Positions 22,001 through 28,119 of a stretch of DNA of 64,000 nt are shown piece after piece (positions within the stretch are counted from its first letter, which is position 1; each line of letters opens with the position of its first letter). A program made the translations under genes and the position numbers. The notes beneath the pieces were generated by a model. The model was given only the letters and a program-made list of their open reading frames with translations, did not search any database and was not told where the DNA came from. Origin of the DNA: Streptomyces sp. RKND-216 (GTDB lineage Bacteria > Actinomycetota > Actinomycetes > Streptomycetales > Streptomycetaceae). The stretch spans positions 663,001-727,000 of the forward strand of contig NZ_SSBQ01000002.1 in the NCBI RefSeq assembly GCF_004795255.1, written 5' to 3'.

Positions 22001-22020
22001 AATCGCCGGGTTGGTGCTGA
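16099..22020 (+). CDS. Secreted RHS/YD-repeat polymorphic-toxin-type protein with unrecognised C-terminal domain
   Basis: This is a 1973-residue protein. Residues 1-33 form a Sec signal ending VAQIAFAA. An SpvB/TcdB-like N-terminal region follows (GGNAGSFTWGYDLVIPQPPAG, KLSLDYDSGSIDG). Many YD repeats then extend through the middle, recognisable by G-x3-x-x-Y-D/N motifs (YDALGRVTDVW, YDPAGNTTSR). The RHS core ends around residues 1667-1716 with IGAREYDPTTGTFLSVDP and YTYTDPTGE, the usual junction with a toxin domain. The last 257 residues are variable, contain one strongly hydrophobic stretch (about 1844-1872) and end CGTTFQSPGWC; I recognise no toxin family. Codon use in the tail is visibly less GC-biased than in the core. 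A second frame stays open past this stop (see findings), so the natural C-terminus may be different. The start has GGGGAT-CTGGGAC upstream. Confidence 0.85.
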   Translation: MRIGRRISTRGLIAALSTALLIEVGVAQIAFAADGLGKPDAPSPHAATVKEVAGLGADKARERRAKERKRNTAQAERAEREQNAAPEPAKLRRPRSSSVAELAVSTSEADGGGDYSATPLSPSASWGAGGNAGSFTWGYDLVIPQPPAGVAPKLSLDYDSGSIDGRTSATNNQGSALGEGFSITESYIERTYGSCDEDGHGDDQKDLCWKYDNARLVLNGKASRLVKDGDGWRLSNDDASKVERHTGASNGDDNGEYWTVTTTGGTVYTFGKDDVAGSETGSVWTVPVYGDDSGEPGYSQGSSFSGRSLRQAWRWNLDVVQDTHDNAATYWYAKETNHYRKNGASTANTAYTRGGYLTEIRYGQRADALETYFYRVKLAHKERCTAEDCSELTEDTKDNWPDVPFEALCTDGESEADCTGLGPSYFSRKRLTGVTTQVKDGDTFKDVDSWTFTQDYLDPGDIGGTDDQVLVLKKIQRTGKAGAKDDIAMDPVTFAYRMLENRVDATDDILPITRPRLSTVTTETGGLITVTYSPQECVRGEVIDAPEDTNTRSCYPQYWHINGASEASVDWFHKYRVLAVVTTDPTGYGQTMETSYTYEDAAWHYSESPFTPEEERTWNDWRGYRKVTTHTGAVGTTRSKTVALYLQGMDGDKTETGTRDVTLTGVDLTGLDVPDIADSDQYSGRIRQQITYNGDTPTTVKVTQPWSKETARQDVPGAGDHIARYVRTAKTTSHTYLTADQTWRSRATTTSYDDYGMATQVGDSGEIGKSGDETCTRSWYARNPDAGLTGLVSRELTVARGCGTALADVDLPSDTTRRGEVLSDTATVYDDSDATTWTVDQSPTTGEAAWAGRATGYTTTGTPAGWQTVTTTGYDTLGRAISTTDAQGNTSTTAYRPAEGGPLERTIATNPRDHAVVDFYEPLRGLVLRHYDENRKQTETAYDALGRVTDVWLPGFSSSRPADYTFDYHLHNDKPSYVASGRIAADLDTHITTYTLYDSLLRELQTQTPSPAGGRILTDTRYDSRGLAYETYADIWDKNTDPNGTYTRALHGEAPKQTLTTYDGTERPTTSTLLVKGTQKWTTTTTYTGDSTATTALNGGEAQRTITDIRGNTIERRTYAGTQPTDPDFGGTAPGIPYNSTKFTYTPDGKDKTVTGPDGTQWSYGHDLFGRQVTNTDPDKGTSTTAYNSLDQVIEATDSRGESVLTEYDELGRVKGTWANEKSEANRLTGFTYDTVLKGKPTTSTRYDDGAAYTTEVTAYGTLGQREEWQLHLPSSDPLVEAGAQTTYAFDAHYTRNGLLRSQLVPAMGGLQQEAVSYSHTLQGALTEVRGSNLYLTEAIYTPTGLPDQLTLGPSGSTTKATYIDHDYEVGTDRLLSSSVTTETHGWQLQDLNYTHDQAGNVTAITDTATIGGAQAADTQCFDYDGHRRLTDAWTPTNGDCTNPRDADTLGGRAPYWTSYTYNEAGQRTSETDHTTGDTDTYCYTGDQPHTLTGTSTAADCTNPDRDYGYDPAGNTTSRPGQTLTWNTEGKLDQAAEDAVDTNYLYDASGNLLIRHTEGGERILYAGSTELHLRADGTMWAQRYYGTDDMTIAVRTNRNTGGSQTELSYLAADKHRTTTLAIDSGEEQTFVKRALTPFGEQRTEARTGNWIDDKAFIGKTHDTNTALTHIGAREYDPTTGTFLSVDPLLETDRPQTLNGYSYAAQNPYTYTDPTGEGLDCGNGAGQLPCPENGAIDSSGRTGSGGMLSVESYPSGDGTVNVGTVRDRFGDIVSVSTHYREYTKPVGDGGKGQKKDTEDDSFWNKVGDALGAAGDKIVDAAVSFSAANVGAMKRSAQFLQDHWRGIAEGALFVVCVATFAGCFFGSLVLVGAKYGADYYTGGSSRANERVGANLRGAAIGLAVGRVGGATVAGLQKAVKPLGRHSARFLSRPKHKAGPRHAATPDRLLRGVYYGGGAAYGQLGCGTTFQSPGWC

Positions 22021-22053
22021 ATTCACAGAAGCTGATGGAGGTGTGGGATCCTT

Positions 22054-22548
22054 ATGGGGCGCAGTACTCGGTCGCGTGAGCGAGGCAGAATTAAAGCTCA
22101 ACCTGGAAAGGTGATCCAGACTTGGAAGCATCCTCGTTGGGAGCGAGCCTTGTTCTTTTTGACCGCCGTAATCGCGCTTGCTTTGACGTTGCTTAGTGCG
22201 GTCGGTCTCTTTGCGCAGTCCGATGTGACCTTTGAGGATGTATTCGCCCCAGTCTTCTTCTTCTCTGCTGGGGTCCTTGCCTTTGCGCTTGCAGAGTCTT
22301 CGATCAGTATAACGTCAGAGACTGTCCGTGTGCGAAACTTCTACAAGTGGCGAGTAATTCCACTGGAAGATATTAGTTCAGTTTCTCCCGGATATTACGG
22401 CATTGTGATCCGGTATCCATCGGGTGGATGTCTTCTCAGTCTGGCTTCGCAGAAATCAAATTATGCGACGTGGTTTAAGCGCAGGACGCAAGCGGACGAG
22501 ATTTCTTGTGAGATCTTGGCGGCTGTGCGCGCGCGTAAAGGTTTCTGA
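22054..22548 (+). CDS. Small membrane protein with PH-like domain, candidate immunity protein
   Basis: This is a 164-residue protein if started at the ATG. Two hydrophobic helices (ALFFLTAVIALALTLLSAVG and VFAPVFFFSAGVLAFAL) precede a soluble C-terminal part of beta-strand character (SISITSETVRVRNFYKWRV, then IPLEDISSVSP), the arrangement of bacterial PH-domain membrane proteins. Codon use is clearly lower in GC than the surrounding chromosome. Its position immediately after the RHS tail is where immunity genes of polymorphic toxins lie, so immunity is the leading inference, not a demonstrated role. An alternative GTG start at 22111 overlaps a TGA in the other frame by four bases and would give 145 residues; I cannot decide between them. 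Confidence 0.65.
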   Translation: MGRSTRSRERGRIKAQPGKVIQTWKHPRWERALFFLTAVIALALTLLSAVGLFAQSDVTFEDVFAPVFFFSAGVLAFALAESSISITSETVRVRNFYKWRVIPLEDISSVSPGYYGIVIRYPSGGCLLSLASQKSNYATWFKRRTQADEISCEILAAVRARKGF

Positions 22549-22649
22549 TTTGTCTTGTGCGCGATGCGTGGAGGCGGCTGTGTCCTGGTAGGGCCGCGGC
22601 GGGCTTCATAGTGGCCTCGAATTCATCCACGGCAGCCAGTTAAGAGAGG

Positions 22650-22685
22650 CGGTGGCGGGAGACCTTAAGAGGGCTCCCGCCACCG
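22650..22685. terminator. Bidirectional terminator hairpin
   Basis: A 12-base-pair perfect stem (GGTGGCGGGAG paired with CTCCCGCCACC plus one outer C-G pair) with a 12-base loop lies between the convergent PH-like gene and the SH3 gene. It can serve both strands. Confidence 0.7.
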
Positions 22686-22699
22686 TGCGTTCGGGTGGG

Positions 22700-23040
22700 T
22701 CAGTTCATGCACATCTTGACGGAGAAGAGTCGCTTGGACGCCCAGCCCTTCACTCCGGTCTTCTTGTCCGTGACCAGCAGCCAGTTCTTGGTGTCCTTGT
22801 GGTATTTGAAGCCGTGGTTCTTGTACAGCACGCCCAGCGTGGGCGCGGAAGACGGCGGCCTGCTGTGTAGCCGCGCCGACTTCGCGGTCATGGCGTACGG
22901 GTTCGGCTGGTCGTGGCACGCATCAGGGGCGCAGTTGCCGGAACCGGACCCTGCGGCACCGTAGCGGCCGCGGTTGTCGCCGGAGCCAACACAACAACCG
23001 CCGCGACGACGGCCGCCGCAGTCCCATTTGCCCAGCGCAT
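22700..23040 (-). pseudogene. Secreted bacterial SH3-domain protein, apparently frameshifted
   Basis: A strong ribosome binding site (AAGGAGG five bases before the ATG at 23038-23040) opens a reading frame with a good Sec signal, MRWANGTAAAVVAAVVVLAP then ATTAAA. That frame ends uselessly near 22888. The other frame carries the rest of a plausible protein: Cys-containing GNCAPDACHDQPNPYAM, then an SH3-type-3-like module (LHSRPPSSAPTLGVL, NWLLVTDKKTGVKGWASKRL) and the final Cys of SVKMCMN. That second frame has no usable start codon. The simplest reading is one gene of about 113 codons broken by a single-base indel between roughly 22888 and 23000, either a real mutation or a sequencing error. 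The product would be a small secreted SH3 protein of unknown target. Confidence 0.65.
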
Positions 23041-23117
23041 CAAAGCCTCCTTGAAGAAGATCGCTAACACCTCGGATCCTTCTGGCGTCGCGGTCAACAC
23101 GCCGGAATCAACTCAAC

Positions 23118-23134
23118 GAGCTCGTAACAGGATC
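23118..23134. repeat. Left terminal inverted repeat of the IS5 element
   Basis: GAGCTCGTAACAGGATC; pairs with 24000-24016 with one mismatch. Confidence 0.75.
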
Positions 23135-23983
23135 ATGAGCGTGACTTCTTGTGGCGCCTCCAGCAGATGAGGCCGCAGGCGAGGGAGACGAGGGCGTCGT
23201 GGAGTTCGGGGCGTCGTTCCCATCGGACGGCCAGGCGCTTGAACTGGTGAAGCAGGGCGAAGGTCTGCTCCACCACGTAGCGGAGCTTGCCGAGGCCGTA
23301 GATGTTGGGCGAGCCTTTGCGGGAGATCACGGGCTGGGTCCGTCGTTTGCGCAGTTCACGGCGGTTTGGGTTGGAGTCGTAGTCCTTGTCGCCGAGGAGG
23401 GCTGCGGGGCGTTTGCGTGGGCGGCCGGGCTTGCCGGCCACAGGCGGGACGCCGTCGGCCAGAGGGAGCGTCTGGGTGACGTCGTTGACGTTCGAGGCCG
23501 TGGTGATCACCCGCAGGGGTGTTCCGTTGCCGTCGCAGATCAGGTGGTGCTTGCTGCCCGTCTTCCGTCGGTCGACCGGCGACGGACCGGTCGCGGCTCC
23601 CCCTTTTTGGCGCGGATGTGGGAGGCGTCCACACATGCGCGCGTCCAGTCCAGTTCGTCGGCCGCGTTGAGCTCACTCAGGAGTATGCGGTGCAACTCCT
23701 CGAAGACACCGGCCTCCTGCCAGCGGTCCAGGCGCCGCCAGCACGTCTGTCCCGAGCCGAAGCCCAGCTCCAGCGGCAGGTGCTGCCAGCTGATGTTGTT
23801 GAACAGCACGTACAAGATGCCCTGCAGACACAGCCGGTCGTCCACCGGCCTCGGTCCCGGCGACCGCTCTGGCCACGGCGGCAGCAACGGCTCGATCAGC
23901 GACCACAGTTCATCGTCCACGATCCACGGCTTGACTCCCACGACATCACGAACGGCCGAATCGTCACACCAGACACGGCCCAC
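23133..23983 (-). CDS. IS5-family transposase, made by -1 ribosomal frameshift of two overlapping ORFs
   Basis: ORF A (23983 down to 23540) holds the N-terminal DUF4096-like part (PWIVDDELWSLIEPLLPP, SWQHLPLELGFGSGQTCWRR) and the first catalytic Asp in RACVDASHIRAKKG. ORF B (23636 down to 23133) continues with GPSPVDRRKTGSKHHL, the second Asp region LLGDKDYDS and a C-terminal YVVEQTFALLHQFKRLAVRW containing the Glu. The frames meet at a run of five A then five G on the minus strand (23608 to 23599), the slippery type at which IS5-family elements shift by -1; the join gives ASHIRAKKG-GAATGPSPVDR. So the two ORFs look like a functional programmed frameshift, not a broken gene. The ends of both ORFs lie within the terminal repeats. 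Confidence 0.85.
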
Positions 23984-23999
23984 CAGCCAACCTCAACGA

Positions 24000-24016
24000 G
24001 ATTCTGTTACGAGCTC
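24000..24016. repeat. Right terminal inverted repeat of the IS5 element
   Basis: GATTCTGTTACGAGCTC, the complement of the left repeat except for one base. Confidence 0.75.
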
Positions 24017-24413
24017 TTATCAACGGGCTGCCCGGGGACGATGCAGGAACGTTGGCGTATGGGATCGCGCCTGCTTGTCATGCTGGGTGTGGCAAGACAA
24101 TGGCGCAGTGAACTACACGCCGGCCTGCGTGACCGCCTCCGCACGGTGGTGGTCAGAAACGGATCCGACCGCAAGCCTCACCAACGCGCATTCCTTCGAG
24201 GACATCCCCACGGTGACAGGTAGGTCGGAGTTCGATGATGTGCGTGAAGGCAAGATTGTAACCGGCACATCGTGGCGGAACCACCCTCGGCATTGGCTCG
24301 CGTCAGGCGACTGTGCGCCGATGGCGGCTGATGTTCTCGCGGAGCCCAGCGCGAGATTCGCCGAGCTTTGCCTGTTCAGCGAGAGATGGAGCTATTGCCA
24401 CATGTCCTGAGTC
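24017..24413. other. Stretch without a confident gene, possible coding remnant
   Basis: No complete gene is visible. On the plus strand one frame is open from inside the IS through to 24410 and reads partly protein-like (ASARWWSETDPTASL, SFEDIPTVTGRSEFDD), but it has no start of its own and I recognise nothing in it. It may be the tail of a gene cut by the IS insertion, or chance. Composition is less GC-rich than the core chromosome. Confidence 0.3.
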
Positions 24414-24950
24414 TCACACTCCGGCCATCAGGATGATCCCGGCCATAACGCCGAATACGCCAAGGCCCCCGAGTATCTTCAGAGGCATAGTCGTACGCAA
24501 TCGTGGTGGTAGAGCGCTGCCCTGCGGCGGGTTGGAACGCGGCCCCGCCATGGTGATTCCCAAGCCGAGCAAGACCAGGCCCACGGAGGCCATTATCACA
24601 GAGAACCCCTTGGTCCACTTGTTCTCGCGAATCCAGCCGGCCGGTGAGTCCCAGACGACGAGGGTGTCGCCCACGCGCAGGTTCTCCTCGCGCCTGTTCG
24701 AGTAAGAGCCGAGTACACGGCCATCCTCCTCGGTCACGGTACCCCTGCAGACGTATGGATCATTCCTAGTGCCTGCGCCTCCGCAATATTCGATACTGGC
24801 CTCGCCCTGGGTACCCACATGCCAAATCACCGCAGCTGCCGTGTTGGCAGTGAGCCAGATGAAGAAGAGCGCAAAGATCACTATGGCCGTACCAAGGAAA
24901 CGGCTGACCCAACGGTGCGTGCTTCCGATGATCGGTAGAAGATCCCCCAT
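24414..24950 (-). CDS. Hypothetical membrane protein, orphan of the accessory island
   Basis: This is a 178-residue protein if started at MGDLLPIIGSTHRW; an ATG 30 bases further upstream is also possible and neither has a convincing ribosome binding site. One hydrophobic helix near the N-terminus (FLGTAIVIFALFFIWLTAN) is followed by an extracytoplasmic-looking segment with two Cys (EYCGGAGTRNDPYVC) and an RVGDTLVVWDSPAGW stretch, then two more helices (VIMASVGLVLLGLGITMAG and LGGLGVFGVMAGIILMAGV). It resembles the DUF3592-like type of small membrane protein in layout, but I cannot assign a family. Composition is lower in GC than the flanking operons. It could be an orphan immunity gene or simply island cargo. 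Confidence 0.55.
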   Translation of the reverse strand: MGDLLPIIGSTHRWVSRFLGTAIVIFALFFIWLTANTAAAVIWHVGTQGEASIEYCGGAGTRNDPYVCRGTVTEEDGRVLGSYSNRREENLRVGDTLVVWDSPAGWIRENKWTKGFSVIMASVGLVLLGLGITMAGPRSNPPQGSALPPRLRTTMPLKILGGLGVFGVMAGIILMAGV

Positions 24951-25465
24951 GCACACGAGCCTAATGGTCGCGCTCCTCACTCCGTGGTGCGGTACCTACT
25001 CGCTCAGCCTCGCACTGCTCTGCACCCCAACCGGTCACGGCCCGACCCCCCATCAAGCCCGGGGCGCCGCCTGATGGCGTGAACATTGGTTGCGTCTCCT
25101 GGGCTCTGAGGGATCGCGTAGTTCGTGCAAGTGACCAAACCGGAGCCATGGACGGCTACACCGTGAAGGTCTCCTAACCCCGTCAGCTGTGTGGCCAGCA
25201 CGCTCATCCAGGGCCGGGCACGCCCAACCTCACTCAGCGGGCCAGAACCGGACCAGGTACGACTCGACTCCGTGCGGCACAGCCCCAGCGGTCAGCCGCG
25301 CCAGCTCCAGTTCCGAACCCGGGCAAGACGGAGGATCGCCGGTCGTACTTGTCCTACTCGCGGGCTGCGACTCCCGTGGAGGCGCCCTGTCCCCGAAGGG
25401 CCCAGGGGAGAGGGGCCGTAGCCGTCGCCGCGGGCCCAAGACGACCGGCCGGGAGGGCGGCGCGG
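24951..25465. other. Gene-free stretch at the right side of the island (515 bases)
   Basis: No gene could be supported. Short open frames on both strands around 25080-25200 read partly protein-like but have no start, no ribosome binding site and no recognisable domain. The right end (25380-25465) returns to the high-GC pattern of the alpha-glucosidase operon and should contain its terminator; several short GC-rich inverted repeats are present, none clearly dominant. Confidence 0.4.
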
Positions 25466-27241
25466 TCAGGTGGACACGGTGCGGCGGTGGACGCGGGCCT
25501 CCCAGGGGGCGAGGGTGACGGTCGTGCCGGCCGGGGCGGGGTCGGGGACGTTGCCGAGCAGCAGCTCGGCGCCGGCCCAGCCGGCGGGGACGGGGACCTC
25601 CGCGGCGGAGCCCGTGAAATTGCCGAGCACCAGCAGCTCCACCCCTGCGGCCTCGTCGTGCCGCAGGAACGCGTACACGCGCTCGTCGTCCGGCAGCAAC
25701 ATCTCGAAGCGGCCGCGCGCCACCGCCGGTTCGTCGTGGCGCAGGGCGATGAGGCGCCGGTAGTGGTGGTAGACGGACGTCTGGTCGGCCACCGCCGCCT
25801 CGGCGTTGACCCGCACGTGGTCGGGGTTGACGGCGATCCAGGGTTCGCCGGTGGTGAAGCCCGCATTGGGCCCGGCGGTCCACTGCATCGGGGTGCGCGC
25901 GTGGTCGCGGCTCATCGCGGCGAGCCCGGCGAGGACGTCCGCCGGGTCGGCGCCCGCGGCGACGGCGTGCGCGTAGTGGTTGCGGGCCTCCACGTCCCGG
26001 TAGTCCTCGATCCGGGTGAACGGCGCGTTCGTCATGCCCAGTTCCTCGCCCTGGTAAACGTACGGCGTGCCGTGGTGCAGGTGCAGGACGGTGGCGAGCA
26101 TGGTCGCGGACCGGACCCGCGACCGCTCGTCGGTGGCGTCCCCGAAGCGGGACACGATGCGGGGCTGGTCGTGGTTGCACCAGTAGAGGCTGTTCCAGCC
26201 GACCTCGTCGAGGCCGGACTGCCAGCGGCCAAGCGAGGCCTTGAGGTCGGTGAGGCGCAGGGGCTTCGGGGTGTACTTGTCGCCGTCCTGGTCGAGGCCC
26301 ATGTGCTCGAACTGGAAGACCATGTCGAGCTGCCGCCGCGCGGGATCGGTGTGGCGGCGGGCCTGGTCGACGGTGACCCCGGGCATCTCGCCGACGGTGA
26401 GGGTGCGCTGCGGACGGTCGGCGAAGACCTCGCGGTGCATCTCCTGCAGGTACTCCTCCAGTCGGGGGCCGCCCATGCAGGCGGCAAGCCCGCCGGCGTA
26501 GGGGGCGCCGCCGGTGACCGGGCCGTCGGGCAGGCCGGGTTCCTTGGAGATGAGGTTGATGACGTCCATCCGGAAGCCGTCCACCCCGCGGTCGAGCCAC
26601 CAGCGCATCATGGCGTACACCGCCTGCCGGACCTCGGGGTTCTCCCAGTTCAGGTCGGGCTGCTTGGGTGAGAAGAGGTGCAGGTAGTACGCGCCGCTCG
26701 CCTCGTCCCAGGTCCAGGCGGGGCCGGAGAACGCCGAGCCCCAGTTGTTGGGCTCGGCGCCCGGGGTGCCGGGCTCCATGCCGTCGCGGGCGGGGCGCCA
26801 GACGTACCAGTCGCGCTTCGGGCCGCCCGGACCGTCGCCGCGCGAGGCGGCGAACCAGGGGTGTTCGTCGGAGGTGTGGTTGACGACGAGGTCCATGACG
26901 AGCTTCATGCCGCGCGTGTGCACGGCGGCCAGCAGTTCGTCGAAGTCGGCCAGGGTGCCGAAGACGGGCTCGATGTCCTGGTAGTCGGCGACGTCGTAGC
27001 CGTTGTCGTCCTGCGGGGAGGGGTAGACGGGCGACAGCCACAGCACGTCGACGCCGAGGTCGTGCAGGTGGTCCAGGCGGCCGAGGATGCCGCGCAGGTC
27101 GCCGACGCCGTCGCCGTCGCTGTCGGCGAAGCTGCGGGGGTAGATCTGGTAGACGACGGCCGACTTCCACCAGGCCTCGTCACCGGGCGGGGGCGGTCCG
27201 GACGGCTGCGCGGAGGGGGACACGGCGGTGGGCAGGGTCAC
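25466..27241 (-). CDS. GH13 alpha-glucosidase (oligo-1,6-glucosidase/sucrose-hydrolase type), last gene of the alpha-galactoside operon
   Basis: This 591-residue cytoplasmic enzyme starts at a GTG at 27239-27241 that overlaps the upstream permease stop by four bases (GTGA). It opens with WWKSAVVYQIYPRSFADSDGDGVGDL, typical of the GH13 alpha-glucosidase subfamilies. Catalytic residues are Asp226 (GFRMDVINLIS), Glu285 (LTVGEMPGV) and Asp358 (WCNHDQPRI). The Val next to Asp226 in the MDVIN motif is the feature of enzymes preferring alpha-1,6 linkages (isomaltosides), rather than the Thr of alpha-1,4 enzymes; sucrose is another possible substrate, being what remains after galactose is removed from raffinose. 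A cytoplasmic location follows from the lack of a signal and from being encoded with an importer. Confidence 0.9.
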   Translation of the reverse strand: MTLPTAVSPSAQPSGPPPPGDEAWWKSAVVYQIYPRSFADSDGDGVGDLRGILGRLDHLHDLGVDVLWLSPVYPSPQDDNGYDVADYQDIEPVFGTLADFDELLAAVHTRGMKLVMDLVVNHTSDEHPWFAASRGDGPGGPKRDWYVWRPARDGMEPGTPGAEPNNWGSAFSGPAWTWDEASGAYYLHLFSPKQPDLNWENPEVRQAVYAMMRWWLDRGVDGFRMDVINLISKEPGLPDGPVTGGAPYAGGLAACMGGPRLEEYLQEMHREVFADRPQRTLTVGEMPGVTVDQARRHTDPARRQLDMVFQFEHMGLDQDGDKYTPKPLRLTDLKASLGRWQSGLDEVGWNSLYWCNHDQPRIVSRFGDATDERSRVRSATMLATVLHLHHGTPYVYQGEELGMTNAPFTRIEDYRDVEARNHYAHAVAAGADPADVLAGLAAMSRDHARTPMQWTAGPNAGFTTGEPWIAVNPDHVRVNAEAAVADQTSVYHHYRRLIALRHDEPAVARGRFEMLLPDDERVYAFLRHDEAAGVELLVLGNFTGSAAEVPVPAGWAGAELLLGNVPDPAPAGTTVTLAPWEARVHRRTVST

Positions 27242-28119
27242 TTGGCGGAACCTCGCATGACTCCGGAGATCACCCAGCGCTGGGCGAAGACGTACACGAG
27301 CAGGACGGGGGCCATCGCCATCAGGTAGGACGCGAAGGCCACCGGGTAGTCGGTGTTGAACTGGTTCTGGAAGACGTACTGGGCGAGCGGGAGGGTCTGC
27401 TCGGCGGGGTCGGAGAGGACGACGAGCGGCAGCATGAAGTCGTTCCACGCCCACAGGCAGGTGAGGATGCCGACCGTCGCGTTCATGGGCTTCAGCAGGG
27501 GGAAGATGATGCGCCAGAAGATGGTCCAGGTGCCGGCGCCGTCCGTGCGGGCGGCCTCCTCCAGTTCGCGGGGCACGGACCGCAGGTAGCCGACGTAGAG
27601 GAAGATGTTGAGCGCGAGGCCGTAGACGACGTAGAGCAGGGCGAGTCCGGCCTGGTTGTCGAGGCCCAGCAGCGAGGTCTGCTTCACGACCGGCAGCATG
27701 ATGATCGGGAACGGTACGAAGAGCGCCGAGACGAAGTAGTAGTACAGCCCGCGGAACAGCCTGCGGTGCATGTTGCGGGCGATGGCGTACGCCACCAGCG
27801 AGTTGGTGAGCAGTGTGACGGCGACGGCGCCGACCGTGATGAGCGCGCTGTTGAGCAGGGCGCTGGGGAAGTTCGTCAGGGTCCAGGCGTCGGCGAAGTT
27901 GGCCCAGCGCACGGTGTCGGGCAGGCCGAAGCCGGGGCCGCCGAGCTGGCCGGTGGTCTTCAGCGCGGTGACGACGGTGAAGTACAGCGGGACGAGCACC
28001 GTCAGGGACAGGGCCGCCATCACGCCGGTGAGCCACCAGTTGACGCGCGGCCGGGCCCGCTTCGCCCGGGCGGGGTGCTCGTCCCCGCGTATCGGCGCGG
28101 GGGTGGAGGTCGACGGCAT
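27238..28119 (-). CDS. Carbohydrate ABC transporter permease (MalG/CUT1 type)
   Basis: This 293-residue membrane protein starts MPSTSTPAPIRGDEHPARAK. Six helices are visible. The EAA cytoplasmic loop that contacts the ATPase is ELEEAARTDGAGTWTIFWRI, with the conserved Gly, and lies in the C-terminal half as usual. The protein ends with the short LLVYVFAQRWVISGVMRGSAK tail, typical of the MalG-like subunit. Its start overlaps the preceding permease stop by one base (TGATG). It forms the importer with the next upstream permease and the binding protein. Confidence 0.92.
   Translation of the reverse strand: MPSTSTPAPIRGDEHPARAKRARPRVNWWLTGVMAALSLTVLVPLYFTVVTALKTTGQLGGPGFGLPDTVRWANFADAWTLTNFPSALLNSALITVGAVAVTLLTNSLVAYAIARNMHRRLFRGLYYYFVSALFVPFPIIMLPVVKQTSLLGLDNQAGLALLYVVYGLALNIFLYVGYLRSVPRELEEAARTDGAGTWTIFWRIIFPLLKPMNATVGILTCLWAWNDFMLPLVVLSDPAEQTLPLAQYVFQNQFNTDYPVAFASYLMAMAPVLLVYVFAQRWVISGVMRGSAK

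Larger units (their letters stand above)
23118..24016 (-). mobile_element. IS5-family insertion sequence (about 0.9 kb)
   Basis: The element is bounded by imperfect 17-base terminal inverted repeats: GAGCTCGTAACAGGATC at 23118-23134 and its complement with one mismatch at 24000-24016. It contains one transposase in two overlapping frames. The length, the DDE-type protein and the two-frame arrangement fit the IS5 family (IS427-like groups). I see no convincing target-site duplication directly at the ends; TCAAC occurs just outside both ends but not adjacent on the right. Confidence 0.82.

Noticed and set aside
23111..24025. TCAAC on both sides of the IS as a target-site duplication
   Set aside because: On the right it is separated from the terminal repeat by three bases, so it is not a true flanking duplication.
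25080..25200. Short protein-like frames on both strands upstream of the alpha-glucosidase operon end
   Set aside because: No start, no ribosome binding site and no recognisable domain; the two strands cannot both be coding.
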